Positions 7,668 through 14,891 of a stretch of DNA of 14,891 bases are shown here, one piece after another. The stretch comes from Caldisericia bacterium. GTDB taxonomy: Bacteria > Caldisericota > Caldisericia > JAAYUI01. The stretch is taken from assembly GCA_017999835.1 (NCBI GenBank), contig JAGNLA010000026.1, forward strand, positions 1 through 14,891, written 5' to 3'. Position numbers and translations under genes: made by a program. Within the stretch, counting starts at the first letter, position 1, and every line of letters begins with the position of its first letter. The notes beneath the pieces are model-generated. The model was not told the DNA's origin and searched no databases. It saw only the letters and a program-made list of their open reading frames with translations.

Positions 7668-9452
7668 ATGGAAATTTATAAAACAGCAAAACCGGCAACC
7701 AGATGGTGGTGGTTTGCAGGTGAGATCAAACTCGAGGACATCGCATTCCAGCTTGACTGGCTCAAGGAAAACGGCTTTGGTGGAGTTGAGATTGCGTGGG
7801 TTTACCCATTGCCAGACTCTACCACGGCACCGAAATGGCTTTCGAAAGAATGGAGCGACGCTGTTGCATTTGCCAAGAAATACGCAAACAAAATCGGACT
7901 GTTTTGCGACTTTACGTTCGGTTCGCTCTGGCCCTTTGGCGGATCAATTGTTAACGAGTCGATGGCCTCAAGAGATTTTTCAGGGCTATCGTCTCAAAGA
8001 CTAAGAAAATCTTGGGAAGGTGGAGAGCACTTTGTCCTAAACCATCTCTCCAAAGAAGCGCTGGAGAAGTATTCCCAAAAAATGACAGAGGCAATGAAAG
8101 AGGCTCTCGAGGGCGAGAAATCTGGATTGTTCTGTGATTCCTGGGAAGTCAAACCAGAAGGTCTCTGGTCGGATGGTCTGGATGAACGGTTCGAAAAAGA
8201 GTTTGGCTATGACATCAGCCAGTTCAAAGACAGTCTGGATGACAACCCTGGCATGCTCTATGATTACAGGAAATTCATTTCCAGAATAATTAACGAACAA
8301 TTCTATAAACCTTTTACCGACATGGCGCACGGCAACAATGGCTTCACAAGAATTCAGGCTCACGGATCTCCGACAAACCTCATCGACTCCTATGCTTGCG
8401 CAGATGTGCCGGAATCAGAGTCTGTCTTGTTTGACCCACATTTCTCCCAGTTTGCAGCATCGTCAGCTGCTCTTTCAGAAAAAAACATTGTCAGCAGCGA
8501 GACCTTCACCTGTCTTTATGGCTGGAAGGGCTACCCTGGACCAGGCCAGCACCAGCTCGAGGAGGACGTCGAAGACCTGAGGATGCTGGTTGATGCTCTG
8601 TTTGCCAACGGTGTAAACATGATCTTCTGGCATGGTTACCCCTATAACCCACAAAACGGCAAAAACCGCTTCTACGCAAGCGTCCATGTCGGTCAGGAAG
8701 GGTCACTTGCTCCTCATCTCAAACCTTTCAATGCTTACATGGAAAAGGTTTCAGACCTTATGCGGCAAGGGACGTCTTATTTTGACTGTGCCTGTTACCT
8801 CCCCATGGAGGACAACTGGATGAGCGGTGAAGTTGACCAAAGTCAGAAACGTCCATCTGCCCAATACCATTGGGAGCTCCATTATCAAAAATTCCCTAAA
8901 GAACTTGACGGATTCAGGCCTTGCTGGGTCTCCGGGGAGTTTCTTAAAAAAGCTACCGTCAATGATAGCAAACTTGCCATAGGTAACCAGTATTTCAATT
9001 TCCTTTATGTCGACTGCGAATATCTCGATTATGAGTCACTGGTTGAGATTCTAAGATTGGCAAAAGACGGCGCAAAAATAATACTTCCGTTTGAACCCGA
9101 GGAACCTGGATTCATCCAGCATCAAAGCTACGACAAACTGTATTCAGAATTGACAAAGTTGCCAAATGTCTCACAAAAGCTGGATTCAGCTCCTTTGATT
9201 CAAAGCGACAAAAAGCTCGAATTCTGGGCGAGGAAAACTTGTGACGGATTGTTGATATTCATAGCCCATCCATCATCTGTTGACATTAGCTACCCAATGG
9301 AATACAAACAATCTGGCAAAGCCGCGGCGATAAAGATTGTTGCACAAATATTTGTCAACGATGCAACAATCAATGTTGATTTGAATTTTGGAAAAAACAG
9401 GCCTATAGTACTAAAAATTGCACAAAACAAAGTGGAGGTGTTGGAATGTTAG
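7668..9452 (+). CDS. GH106-like glycoside hydrolase (alpha-L-rhamnosidase-type catalytic domain)
   Basis: This is a 594-residue protein. R12-W-W-W, the F-A-G-E-I segment and N-G-F-G-G-V-E-I-A-W-V-Y-P match the start of the GH106 (beta/alpha)8 catalytic domain. Later landmarks are D-S-W-E160, H232-G-S-P, and S-S-E278-T-F-T. By analogy with GH106, E160 and E278 are candidates for catalytic acid and base; this is inference. Most GH106 enzymes are longer, exported and multidomain. This one has no signal peptide and begins almost directly with the catalytic domain, so it is probably cytoplasmic. ATG 7668 is chosen over the upstream GTG/TTG-type codons because homology begins there and the -10 element lies just before it. 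Its end overlaps the serpin gene start by 7 nt. Substrate specificity (rhamnoside or another deoxy-sugar) cannot be read from the sequence. Confidence 0.8.
   Translation: MEIYKTAKPATRWWWFAGEIKLEDIAFQLDWLKENGFGGVEIAWVYPLPDSTTAPKWLSKEWSDAVAFAKKYANKIGLFCDFTFGSLWPFGGSIVNESMASRDFSGLSSQRLRKSWEGGEHFVLNHLSKEALEKYSQKMTEAMKEALEGEKSGLFCDSWEVKPEGLWSDGLDERFEKEFGYDISQFKDSLDDNPGMLYDYRKFISRIINEQFYKPFTDMAHGNNGFTRIQAHGSPTNLIDSYACADVPESESVLFDPHFSQFAASSAALSEKNIVSSETFTCLYGWKGYPGPGQHQLEEDVEDLRMLVDALFANGVNMIFWHGYPYNPQNGKNRFYASVHVGQEGSLAPHLKPFNAYMEKVSDLMRQGTSYFDCACYLPMEDNWMSGEVDQSQKRPSAQYHWELHYQKFPKELDGFRPCWVSGEFLKKATVNDSKLAIGNQYFNFLYVDCEYLDYESLVEILRLAKDGAKIILPFEPEEPGFIQHQSYDKLYSELTKLPNVSQKLDSAPLIQSDKKLEFWARKTCDGLLIFIAHPSSVDISYPMEYKQSGKAAAIKIVAQIFVNDATINVDLNFGKNRPIVLKIAQNKVEVLEC
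9434..9440 (+). promoter_or_regulatory. Shine-Dalgarno of the serpin gene inside the upstream gene
   Basis: GGAGGTG lies 5 nt before ATG 9446 and within the last codons of the glycosidase gene, whose stop TAG is at 9450-9452. The arrangement fixes the serpin start and implies translational coupling. Confidence 0.75.
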
Positions 9453-10693
9453 CAAGAAACAGTGAAATAATTAAGAAAATTGGAATCATGATGATTTGCA
9501 TTCTGTTAATTACCCCAGGATGCGCCAAGCAGGAAGAGAAACAGGAGGAAAAACCTGTGGTTACCCAGGAACAGAGCGATCTGGTTGCGGCAGAAAACGA
9601 TTTTGCATTCTCTCTTCTCACGAAACTTTACGGCCAGGATACCTACACCAACACATCAATTTCTGGCACTTCTGCCTACATAGCCCTGTGCATGCTTGCC
9701 AACGGCGCAAAATCGCCATGTCTGGAAGAGATGATGACAGCCATGGGTCTTGATGGTCAAGACATCAAAGCCATCAATCAATTCAACAGCAAGTTCATCC
9801 ACAAACAATACGGCGATGACATAAGCATTGTCAATTCGAACTCAATCTGGGTTGGCAAAGATGCCATGATTGTAGATGATTTTGCAAATACCGTGAAAAC
9901 TCAATACTCGGCAACAGCTGAGAAAATTGATTTTTCCGATGAAAAATCCCCAGAAACCATCAATTCCTGGGTGGAAAAATCCACCAATGGCAAGATCAAA
10001 GACCTCGTCAACTACGATGAGATAAAAGACGCGCTCATGATGCTCATCAATGCGCTGTACCTCAAGGCTCCATGGACAAACACATTCAACCCGAAATTAA
10101 CATCCGATCAGGATTTTGTAACACTTCCCGGCAAACCCGTAAAAGTAAAAATGATGAATAGACTCGGGTTTTATCAGTATCATAAGGGTGATGGTTTCGA
10201 CATCGTCAGGCTCCCCTACGGTCAAAAGGAAGAGCTGGCAATGTACATCGTACTCCCGGAAGCCAAGGATGGTCTGATAACTCTTTCAGAGTTTTTTGAC
10301 AGGAAAGAATTCGAGCTCCAACTGGCAAAAATGAAAGATACAGAGATCAATCTGCAGCTGCCAAGAACAAAAATTGAATTCGAAGCGGATCTTGTTCCAC
10401 TGCTCAAAAAGATGGGCATGAATGCAATCTTTGATGGTTCAATCTCTGATCTTTCCGGTATGATTGCAAATCCACAGAACGCCTTTGTCTCACTAATCAA
10501 ACACAAAACGTACATCAATATTGACGAAGCAGGCACGGAAGCTGCAGCAGTCACAGCCGTCGAAATGGTTGGCAGCGCTGCTCCAGGAGAAAAAGAACCA
10601 AAAGAATTCAAGGTTGACCATCCATTTATGACAATTATCAGAGATGAAGCAACCGGAGAAGTAGTTTTCTCAGCTTTTGTCACGGAACCATAA
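9446..10693 (+). CDS. Serpin-family protease inhibitor, lipoprotein
   Basis: This is a 415-residue protein. It begins with a lipoprotein signal peptide ending in L-L-I-T-P-G-C26, so the mature protein should be lipid-anchored at the cell surface. A full serpin fold follows, with N-A-L-Y-L-K-A-P-W, the L-P-R-T-K-I-E strand region, and the C-terminal D-H-P-F-M-T-I-I-R-D and G-E-V-V-F-S-A-F-V signature. The reactive-loop hinge E361-A-G-T-E-A-A-A-V-T keeps the small residues that inhibitory serpins need for loop insertion. By alignment with alpha-1-antitrypsin numbering, P1-P1' is about S377-A378, which hints at an elastase-like or similar small-residue target. It is co-transcribed with the GH106-like gene (7-nt overlap) and followed by a terminator. 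The serpin call and lipobox are strong; the target protease is inferred and may be off by a residue. Confidence 0.95.
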   Translation: MLARNSEIIKKIGIMMICILLITPGCAKQEEKQEEKPVVTQEQSDLVAAENDFAFSLLTKLYGQDTYTNTSISGTSAYIALCMLANGAKSPCLEEMMTAMGLDGQDIKAINQFNSKFIHKQYGDDISIVNSNSIWVGKDAMIVDDFANTVKTQYSATAEKIDFSDEKSPETINSWVEKSTNGKIKDLVNYDEIKDALMMLINALYLKAPWTNTFNPKLTSDQDFVTLPGKPVKVKMMNRLGFYQYHKGDGFDIVRLPYGQKEELAMYIVLPEAKDGLITLSEFFDRKEFELQLAKMKDTEINLQLPRTKIEFEADLVPLLKKMGMNAIFDGSISDLSGMIANPQNAFVSLIKHKTYINIDEAGTEAAAVTAVEMVGSAAPGEKEPKEFKVDHPFMTIIRDEATGEVVFSAFVTEP

Positions 10694-10708
10694 ACAGAAC
10701 AAAAATCG

Positions 10709-10738
10709 AAGCCAGCCTGAAGTACAGGCTGGCTTTTT
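10709..10738 (+). terminator. Rho-independent terminator after the serpin gene
   Basis: An 11-bp perfect stem (AAGCCAGCCTG paired with CAGGCTGGCTT) with a 5-nt loop AAGTA is followed at once by a run of T. It begins 15 nt after the serpin stop codon and closes the glycosidase-serpin operon. Confidence 0.93.
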
Positions 10739-10818
10739 GCTAGTATTCGCCTGAGTCGATTAGAACAATGCTAAAATAATTTCTAAATCCGATTAAGTCT
10801 TTATTTTGAATTATTTCT

Positions 10819-10827
10819 TGCTATTAT
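10819..10827 (+). promoter_or_regulatory. Extended -10 element of the PQQ-propeller gene, leaderless start likely
   Basis: TGCTATTAT is an extended -10 (TG-n-TATTAT) ending 8 nt before ATG 10836. No Shine-Dalgarno is present, so the transcript probably starts at the ATG. The rest of 10739-10818 holds no other structure I can see. Confidence 0.5.
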
Positions 10828-10835
10828 CATCCTTA

Positions 10836-12389
10836 ATGAAAAGATTAAGCATAGGAGTTGAATTGTTGCTGATTTTGGCAATGGCGATATTGCCATTCAA
10901 CTTTGCTGCTGTTCATTCATCGTCAAAATGCGGTTGGCTTGCGCCAAGCGGAAACGCCGGCAACACATCATCGGTGGATTCGGAATGCGCTCCCACAAAA
11001 CATAAAATAAAAAAAGTTTGGGAGTATATCCTACAAACCCCAGCAACCCAAATTCTTGAAGGTAATGCCAAGGTTTACTTATCAACCCAAAACTCATTGA
11101 CGTGTCTTACTTCAAGCAACGGCAAAACACTCTGGAGCGCACAATTGAACAATCCAGAACTTGTTGGCGTCTGGAGCGACAGAGTTTGCATAAATGTTGA
11201 CAATGACATGGCAGGGTTCGATTCTTCGAATGGCAGGAAGAGATGGCAGAGGAAAGGGTTTCTTCGTGCTGTGTACGATGGACAAATCTTTTATTCTCCT
11301 GACAAGGAAACCGGTATTATTGGCAGTGGAGCGATATCTGATGGTTCACAACTGTGGCAATACAAAACATATAGATCCGAGTTTCAAAGCAAAATCGAAA
11401 GGGTGGTCATCGAAGGAAACAAATGCATCATCCTGTCAAGAGATTGGGAAGATAAGGGCGTAGACAGTAAAACAAACGATTACCAGTTAGTTATTCATTG
11501 CCTGGATATACTAACCGGAAAATTGAACTGGAAAAAAACAATTGGCAGTGACAATTCTGGTTATATGACAATTCGAGACGGCAAAATTCTTATTCATCTT
11601 AAAGAGATTGGCCTTAATGCAATCGACACGGTCACCGGTCAAACACTCTGGTTCTCGCCAAGTGCACTGGACTTTGATGGAGGCGCAATTTCGGTTGACA
11701 ACCAAAGAATCATAGTCCAGAAAAATTCTATGCTCTGCCTGAACAGTACAAATGGGAAAAAACTCTGGTCACTTGACATCGGTTCCCAACTTATGACTCA
11801 GCCTGTGCTTTCGGGTGACAGAATCTGGACAAACATCATTTCGTCAGGAATCATCAACTGTCTTGGAGCTAAAGATGGAGGAGAATTGTGGCGCTGGGGC
11901 TTGGCACAACCACAAAAAAGCATGATAGCAATTGGTGATGGGAAGATTTTTGTTGTCTGGAACGAAGGAAAATCACTGGTAGCCCTTGCAAACGCCAGCG
12001 ACAAGATTGTTTTCACCATAGGCGACAACGACTATCTGCTGGACAAAAAACCCATGGTCACAAAAGCCATTCCATTGGTAAAAGAAGGACAGGCATTTGT
12101 CTCAATGTCACTGATCATCGGACAGCTTGGCGGATATTTTTCTTACGATTACACATCACAAAATCTTATTGTTCAACTGAACAAGACGGTCATGGAAATG
12201 AAGATTGGCAAGAGCGACATCGTGGTCAACGGAGAGCCCAGAAAGATAGATAAAAACGAGAAAATCGTTCCATTTATCAAGAATGGTTACGTGATGATCC
12301 CGGCTAAACTTTTTGGTGAAGTTTTTAAGATGAAAAGCTACATCAACCTGACAAACAAAATGCTTGCCTTTAGCACAGACAACATGTAA
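10836..12389 (+). CDS. Secreted PQQ-like beta-propeller protein with C-terminal copper-amine-oxidase-N-like domain
   Basis: This is a 517-residue protein. A signal peptide (hydrophobic core about 8-24) is followed by a propeller with seven blade motifs of the D/S-x-x-x-G-x-x-x-W type, for example S-S-N-G-K-T-L-W100, S-S-N-G-R-K-R-W, D-T-V-T-G-Q-T-L-W and G-A-K-D-G-G-E-L-W. This is the BamB/quinoprotein-like PQQ repeat. Residues from about 395 to the end match the copper amine oxidase N-terminal domain pattern (P-x-V-x-x-x-x-P-L-V, G-G-Y-F-S-Y-D, V-N-G-E-P, V-M-I-P-A-K-L-F-G-E), usually an extracellular, possibly wall-associated module. No enzyme active site is seen, and the propeller probably works as a binding scaffold. 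ATG 10836 is preferred to TTG 10806 because it gives a normal signal peptide and correct -10 spacing. The gene converges on the Ppx/GppA gene with 4 bp between the stops. Confidence 0.85.
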   Translation: MKRLSIGVELLLILAMAILPFNFAAVHSSSKCGWLAPSGNAGNTSSVDSECAPTKHKIKKVWEYILQTPATQILEGNAKVYLSTQNSLTCLTSSNGKTLWSAQLNNPELVGVWSDRVCINVDNDMAGFDSSNGRKRWQRKGFLRAVYDGQIFYSPDKETGIIGSGAISDGSQLWQYKTYRSEFQSKIERVVIEGNKCIILSRDWEDKGVDSKTNDYQLVIHCLDILTGKLNWKKTIGSDNSGYMTIRDGKILIHLKEIGLNAIDTVTGQTLWFSPSALDFDGGAISVDNQRIIVQKNSMLCLNSTNGKKLWSLDIGSQLMTQPVLSGDRIWTNIISSGIINCLGAKDGGELWRWGLAQPQKSMIAIGDGKIFVVWNEGKSLVALANASDKIVFTIGDNDYLLDKKPMVTKAIPLVKEGQAFVSMSLIIGQLGGYFSYDYTSQNLIVQLNKTVMEMKIGKSDIVVNGEPRKIDKNEKIVPFIKNGYVMIPAKLFGEVFKMKSYINLTNKMLAFSTDNM

Positions 12390-12393
12390 CCGG

Positions 12394-13305
12394 TCACATT
12401 TCCAATTCAAGAATAGACTTGGCCAAATCCATCAGAATTGCTTCCTTCAAGCCAATCATGGGTACAATTATTTTTTCTGCTTTCACCCGTTTTGCCAGCC
12501 ATTTGTAAATCTGCGACGCCGATCCAATAACCTCAGCCCTCTCCATCGGGAGACCAAAATAATATCTTATCTCCTCAATCGTCATCCTTTTGCACTGGTT
12601 GATGAAAACATCCAGGTTGAAAGAATTGATGGTTCGTACGCCTGACTGGTCAACCTGAGATTCAAGCAACCGACCTAAAACCTCAATATTTCCACCTGAG
12701 GCAATAAAGGAATCAACATTCTCAAAGTACCCTCTGGCACTGGACAACGCTTCTTCAAGCTTTGCCGGAATGATGTTTTCCAAAATACTGATGTCCATGC
12801 CTGCATACTGAACCGCCGAGATTGTAAATGATTCCATCCATACAGGTTTTTTCCCTTTCACTTTTATTAGCTCAAGGCTCCCTGCACCAAGATCGGCAAT
12901 CATATGCGATCCTTCACTCAACTCAAGTTTTTCGCATACGGCCCATGAGAGAAGACTGGCCTCCTCAATTCCTGAGATAACCTCTATTTTTATGCCTGTC
13001 TCATTTTTTATCCTGTCAATGAGAGTTTTGCTGTTTTTTGCTTCCCGGAGTGCTGACGTTGCAACAGCCCTTATGGCTGCAATATTTCGTGAGGCAAGCG
13101 TTTTTTTGATGTTGGCAAAAATCCCCATACAATCCTCGATGAGCACGGAAGTGATGTTCCCATTGCAAAACACGTCTGTACCCAATCTTAAAGGGTATCT
13201 GTGAGTGTGGACAATTTCCAATCCATTTTGATCATCGACAACGCCTATTGCCATCCTTGTGGCATTTGTACCCATATCAATGGCTGCTAGCGTCTTCTGG
13301 TTCAT
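12394..13305 (-). CDS. Short Ppx/GppA-family phosphatase (exopolyphosphatase/pppGpp hydrolase-like)
   Basis: This is a 303-residue protein with the actin-like ATPase-fold signature of the family: A-A-I-D10-M-G-T-N-A-T-R near the start, V-A-T-S-A-L-R-E-A-K-N at 81-91, I-S-G-I-E-E-A at 110-116 (the catalytic glutamate lies in this motif), D-L-G-A-G-S-L-E-L at 138-146 and A-S-G-G-N later. Members hydrolyse inorganic polyphosphate or pppGpp. The length matches the short bacterial form that lacks the C-terminal HD-like domain of E. coli Ppx. The second phosphate loop reads D-L-G-A-G where D-x-G-G-G is usual. ATG 13303-13305 has no Shine-Dalgarno but a TATAAT 8 nt upstream. It is divergent from the DUF1232 gene. 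The reaction preferred is not decidable from sequence. Confidence 0.88.
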   Translation of the reverse strand: MNQKTLAAIDMGTNATRMAIGVVDDQNGLEIVHTHRYPLRLGTDVFCNGNITSVLIEDCMGIFANIKKTLASRNIAAIRAVATSALREAKNSKTLIDRIKNETGIKIEVISGIEEASLLSWAVCEKLELSEGSHMIADLGAGSLELIKVKGKKPVWMESFTISAVQYAGMDISILENIIPAKLEEALSSARGYFENVDSFIASGGNIEVLGRLLESQVDQSGVRTINSFNLDVFINQCKRMTIEEIRYYFGLPMERAEVIGSASQIYKWLAKRVKAEKIIVPMIGLKEAILMDLAKSILELEM

Positions 13306-13313
13306 CGCGCAAG

Positions 13314-13319
13314 ATTATA
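13314..13319 (-). promoter_or_regulatory. -10 element of the Ppx/GppA gene, leaderless start likely
   Basis: TATAAT (complement of 13314-13319) ends 8 nt from ATG 13305. No Shine-Dalgarno is seen in the 8-nt gap and no convincing -35 upstream. The 57-bp gap to the divergent DUF1232 start must hold both promoters. Confidence 0.5.
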
Positions 13320-13350
13320 GACCATTTAATGACGACAGCTACTAATATTA

Positions 13351-13356
13351 TACAAT
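13351..13356 (+). promoter_or_regulatory. -10 element of the DUF1232 gene, leaderless start likely
   Basis: TACAAT ends 6 nt before ATG 13363; TATTAT at 13346-13351 is an alternative. There is no Shine-Dalgarno, which matches the other three leaderless-looking genes in the window. Confidence 0.4.
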
Positions 13357-13362
13357 CAATTC

Positions 13363-13740
13363 ATGTGGTTTCTTAACACACTCAAAGAAAAGGCACGACA
13401 ACTCAAGTCAATGGTCATGGTCGTCTACCACGCCTACCGAGATCCGAGAACGCCATGGTTTGCAAAGATTTTCGCCGGACTTGTTGTTGCATACGCTTTC
13501 AGCCCAATTGATCTTGTACCTGATTTCATACCCATCCTTGGGCTGCTTGACGATCTGCTTCTGATTCCTCTTGGTGTTGCTCTGTGCATGAAGATGATCC
13601 CCGAAGAGGTCTTGGAGTCTGCAAGATTAAAGGCAGAAGAAGTTCAAACCAGGCCAACAAATATCTGGGCAGCTATTTTCATTGTACTGTTTTGGGTTAT
13701 CATACTAGCATTGATCTTAAAATTCATTTTCTTCAATTGA
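13363..13740 (+). CDS. DUF1232 (YkvA-type) small membrane protein
   Basis: This is a 125-residue protein. The family signature Y-A-F-S-P-I-D-L-V-P-D-F-I-P-I-L-G-L-L-D-D occupies about residues 44-64 and is nearly invariant in DUF1232. A second hydrophobic helix lies at 101-124, so the protein is probably an integral membrane protein. The biochemical role of the family is not established to my knowledge. The start ATG is supported by the -10 element upstream; no Shine-Dalgarno is visible. A 77-nt gap with its own promoter-like sequence separates it from the MFS gene. Confidence 0.9.
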   Translation: MWFLNTLKEKARQLKSMVMVVYHAYRDPRTPWFAKIFAGLVVAYAFSPIDLVPDFIPILGLLDDLLLIPLGVALCMKMIPEEVLESARLKAEEVQTRPTNIWAAIFIVLFWVIILALILKFIFFN

Positions 13741-13776
13741 TAATTGAACCTTTACATAAAAACCGAAAAAAATGGG

Positions 13777-13782
13777 TATAAT
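13777..13782 (+). promoter_or_regulatory. Probable -10 element of the MFS transporter gene
   Basis: TATAAT, preceded by TGGG, lies 35 nt before ATG 13818. TTTACA at 13751-13756 is the nearest -35-like hexamer, but the 20-bp spacer is long. The gene has a leader with its own Shine-Dalgarno, unlike its neighbours. Confidence 0.4.
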
Positions 13783-13817
13783 GTGATTTGTATAAAATAA
13801 CATTCACGAGAAGGCAC

Positions 13818-14891
13818 ATGACAAAAATACCAAGAATGCTTTCGGCATTCAAACATTACAATTACAGACTCTGGTTCTCAGGTCAGGTCGTAAGCCTCAT
13901 GGGCAGCTGGATGCAGATGATTGCTCAAGGAATTTTTGTTTATGAGCTGACGGGTAATCCTGCGTTTCTCGGCTACGTGTTATTTGCCTCTGGCATACCC
14001 ACAACCATCCTCTCACTTTATGGCGGTATCGTCGCCGATAAATTCTCAAAAAGAAACCTGATGATTATCACACAGACGGTTATGATGATCCTGGCGTTCA
14101 TTCTTTCCTGGTTAGCATTCACAAACACAGTCCAGCCCTGGATGATCATCGTCCTGTCATTTCTGCTTGGTGTGGCAAACGCTTTCGACGCTCCGGCAAG
14201 AATGGCTTTCACTGTCGAGATGGTTGGTAAGGAAGATCTCGGCAACGCCATAGCACTCAACTCAATGATGTTCAACCTTGGTACAGCTCTTGGGCCGGCA
14301 ATCAGCGGTGTTGTCTACGCTTTCTTTGGTCCAGGATGGTGCTTCCTGATCAACGGTCTTTCTTTTCTATTCATCATCGCCGCCTCGATGTTAATGAAGT
14401 TGCCCAAATACCAGCCAAAAAAACAAACAGCATCTTCAAAATCAGTGCTCAAAGATGGTCTTCTTTATGCATACAAGCACGAAACAATCAGAACAATCAT
14501 CATCAATATTGCTGTGGTAACCATCTTTGCATTCACATTCATGACACTGCTGCCAGCCTGGCCTTCAAAGGTTTTCGGCATAAAAAACCTTCAGGCTGCT
14601 GAAATGGCCAATGGTTTCCTCCAGTCAATGCGTGGGATTGGAGCCTTCTTTGCTGGACTGGTTGGAGCCTATGTGAGTACAACCAACATCAAAGGCAAAT
14701 TCATGTTTTACGCACAGATGATGTTTCCATTACTGCTGATGGCTTTTGCACTCTCAACAATCATCCCGCTGTCATATGCAATAATGCTGGTGTTGGGTTT
14801 TGCAATCATGGTTTTCTTCAATATGAGCATGATCATTGTTCAAACCCATGTTGATGATGATTACAGAGGCAGGGTTATGGGATTGTACAAT
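13818..14891 (+). CDS. MFS transporter, EntS/MFS_3-like exporter (3' end off the window)
   Basis: The frame is open from ATG 13818 to the right edge, giving 358 residues and about nine to ten transmembrane helices. It opens with F-K-H-Y-N-Y-R-L-W-F-S-G-Q-V-V-S-L-M-G-S-W-M, typical of the enterobactin-exporter (EntS)-like MFS_3 group. A motif-A loop G-G-I-V-A-D-K-F-S-K-R lies near 68-78 and G-V-A-N-A-F-D-A-P-A-R near 117-127, another hallmark of that group. The final visible residues D-D-Y-R-G-R-V-M-G-L correspond to the second motif-A-like loop between helices 8 and 11 of relatives, so 50-70 residues are probably missing. GAGAAGG lies 3 nt before the ATG. The substrate may be a siderophore, drug or metabolite; nothing here decides it. 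Confidence 0.92.
   Translation, partial: MTKIPRMLSAFKHYNYRLWFSGQVVSLMGSWMQMIAQGIFVYELTGNPAFLGYVLFASGIPTTILSLYGGIVADKFSKRNLMIITQTVMMILAFILSWLAFTNTVQPWMIIVLSFLLGVANAFDAPARMAFTVEMVGKEDLGNAIALNSMMFNLGTALGPAISGVVYAFFGPGWCFLINGLSFLFIIAASMLMKLPKYQPKKQTASSKSVLKDGLLYAYKHETIRTIIINIAVVTIFAFTFMTLLPAWPSKVFGIKNLQAAEMANGFLQSMRGIGAFFAGLVGAYVSTTNIKGKFMFYAQMMFPLLLMAFALSTIIPLSYAIMLVLGFAIMVFFNMSMIIVQTHVDDDYRGRVMGLYN

Noticed and set aside
10222-10683. 153-codon open frame on the minus strand
   Set aside because: It lies entirely inside the serpin gene in antisense, with low-complexity serine-rich translation and no start signal.
13732-13748. TTCAATT/AATTGAA inverted repeat across the DUF1232 stop codon as a terminator
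   Set aside because: The stem is only 7 bp, very AT-rich, and is followed by CCTTTA rather than a T-run.

Overview
The window is bacterial DNA of moderate A+T content. It is gene-dense, has short intergenic gaps, and carries no RNA gene or CRISPR array that I can see. The gene content (a lipoprotein serpin, a seven-blade PQQ-type propeller joined to a copper-amine-oxidase-N-like domain, a GH106-like glycosidase, a short Ppx/GppA protein, a DUF1232 protein and an EntS-like MFS exporter) does not fix the phylum. Four genes lack a Shine-Dalgarno sequence and have a TATAAT-like hexamer 6-8 nt before the ATG, which suggests routine leaderless transcription. Genes inside operons have good Shine-Dalgarno sites.

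Left part (1-5721, minus strand). A TetR-type regulator is followed by two paralogous membrane proteins in a tightly coupled operon. Each ribosome binding site overlaps or abuts the preceding stop codon. Both membrane proteins have an N-terminal four-cysteine zinc ribbon, one transmembrane helix and a large extracytoplasmic, propeller-like region. The second paralogue is broken twice: by a one-base frameshift in an A6 tract, and by what looks like the end of an IS21-like insertion element at the left edge. The two genes are about 93% identical over their first 203 bp and strongly divergent afterwards. A perfect 20-bp palindrome lies between the -35 and -10 regions of the TetR promoter and is the likely autoregulatory operator. 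This operon is the best candidate in the window for an undescribed system, probably an envelope sensing or binding module. Its function is unknown.

Middle (5722-10740). A membrane-anchored serine hydrolase of the beta-lactamase/PBP4* type is transcribed leftwards and is also interrupted by a one-base homopolymer frameshift. Divergently, a compact GH106-like glycoside hydrolase overlaps a serpin lipoprotein gene by 7 nt, and the pair ends at a strong rho-independent terminator.

Right part (10741-14891). A secreted PQQ-propeller/CuAO-N protein converges on a short Ppx/GppA-family gene with only 4 bp between the stop codons. Divergent from the latter is a DUF1232 membrane protein gene, followed by an MFS transporter gene that runs off the right edge. 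No gene-free stretch longer than about 110 bp is present.
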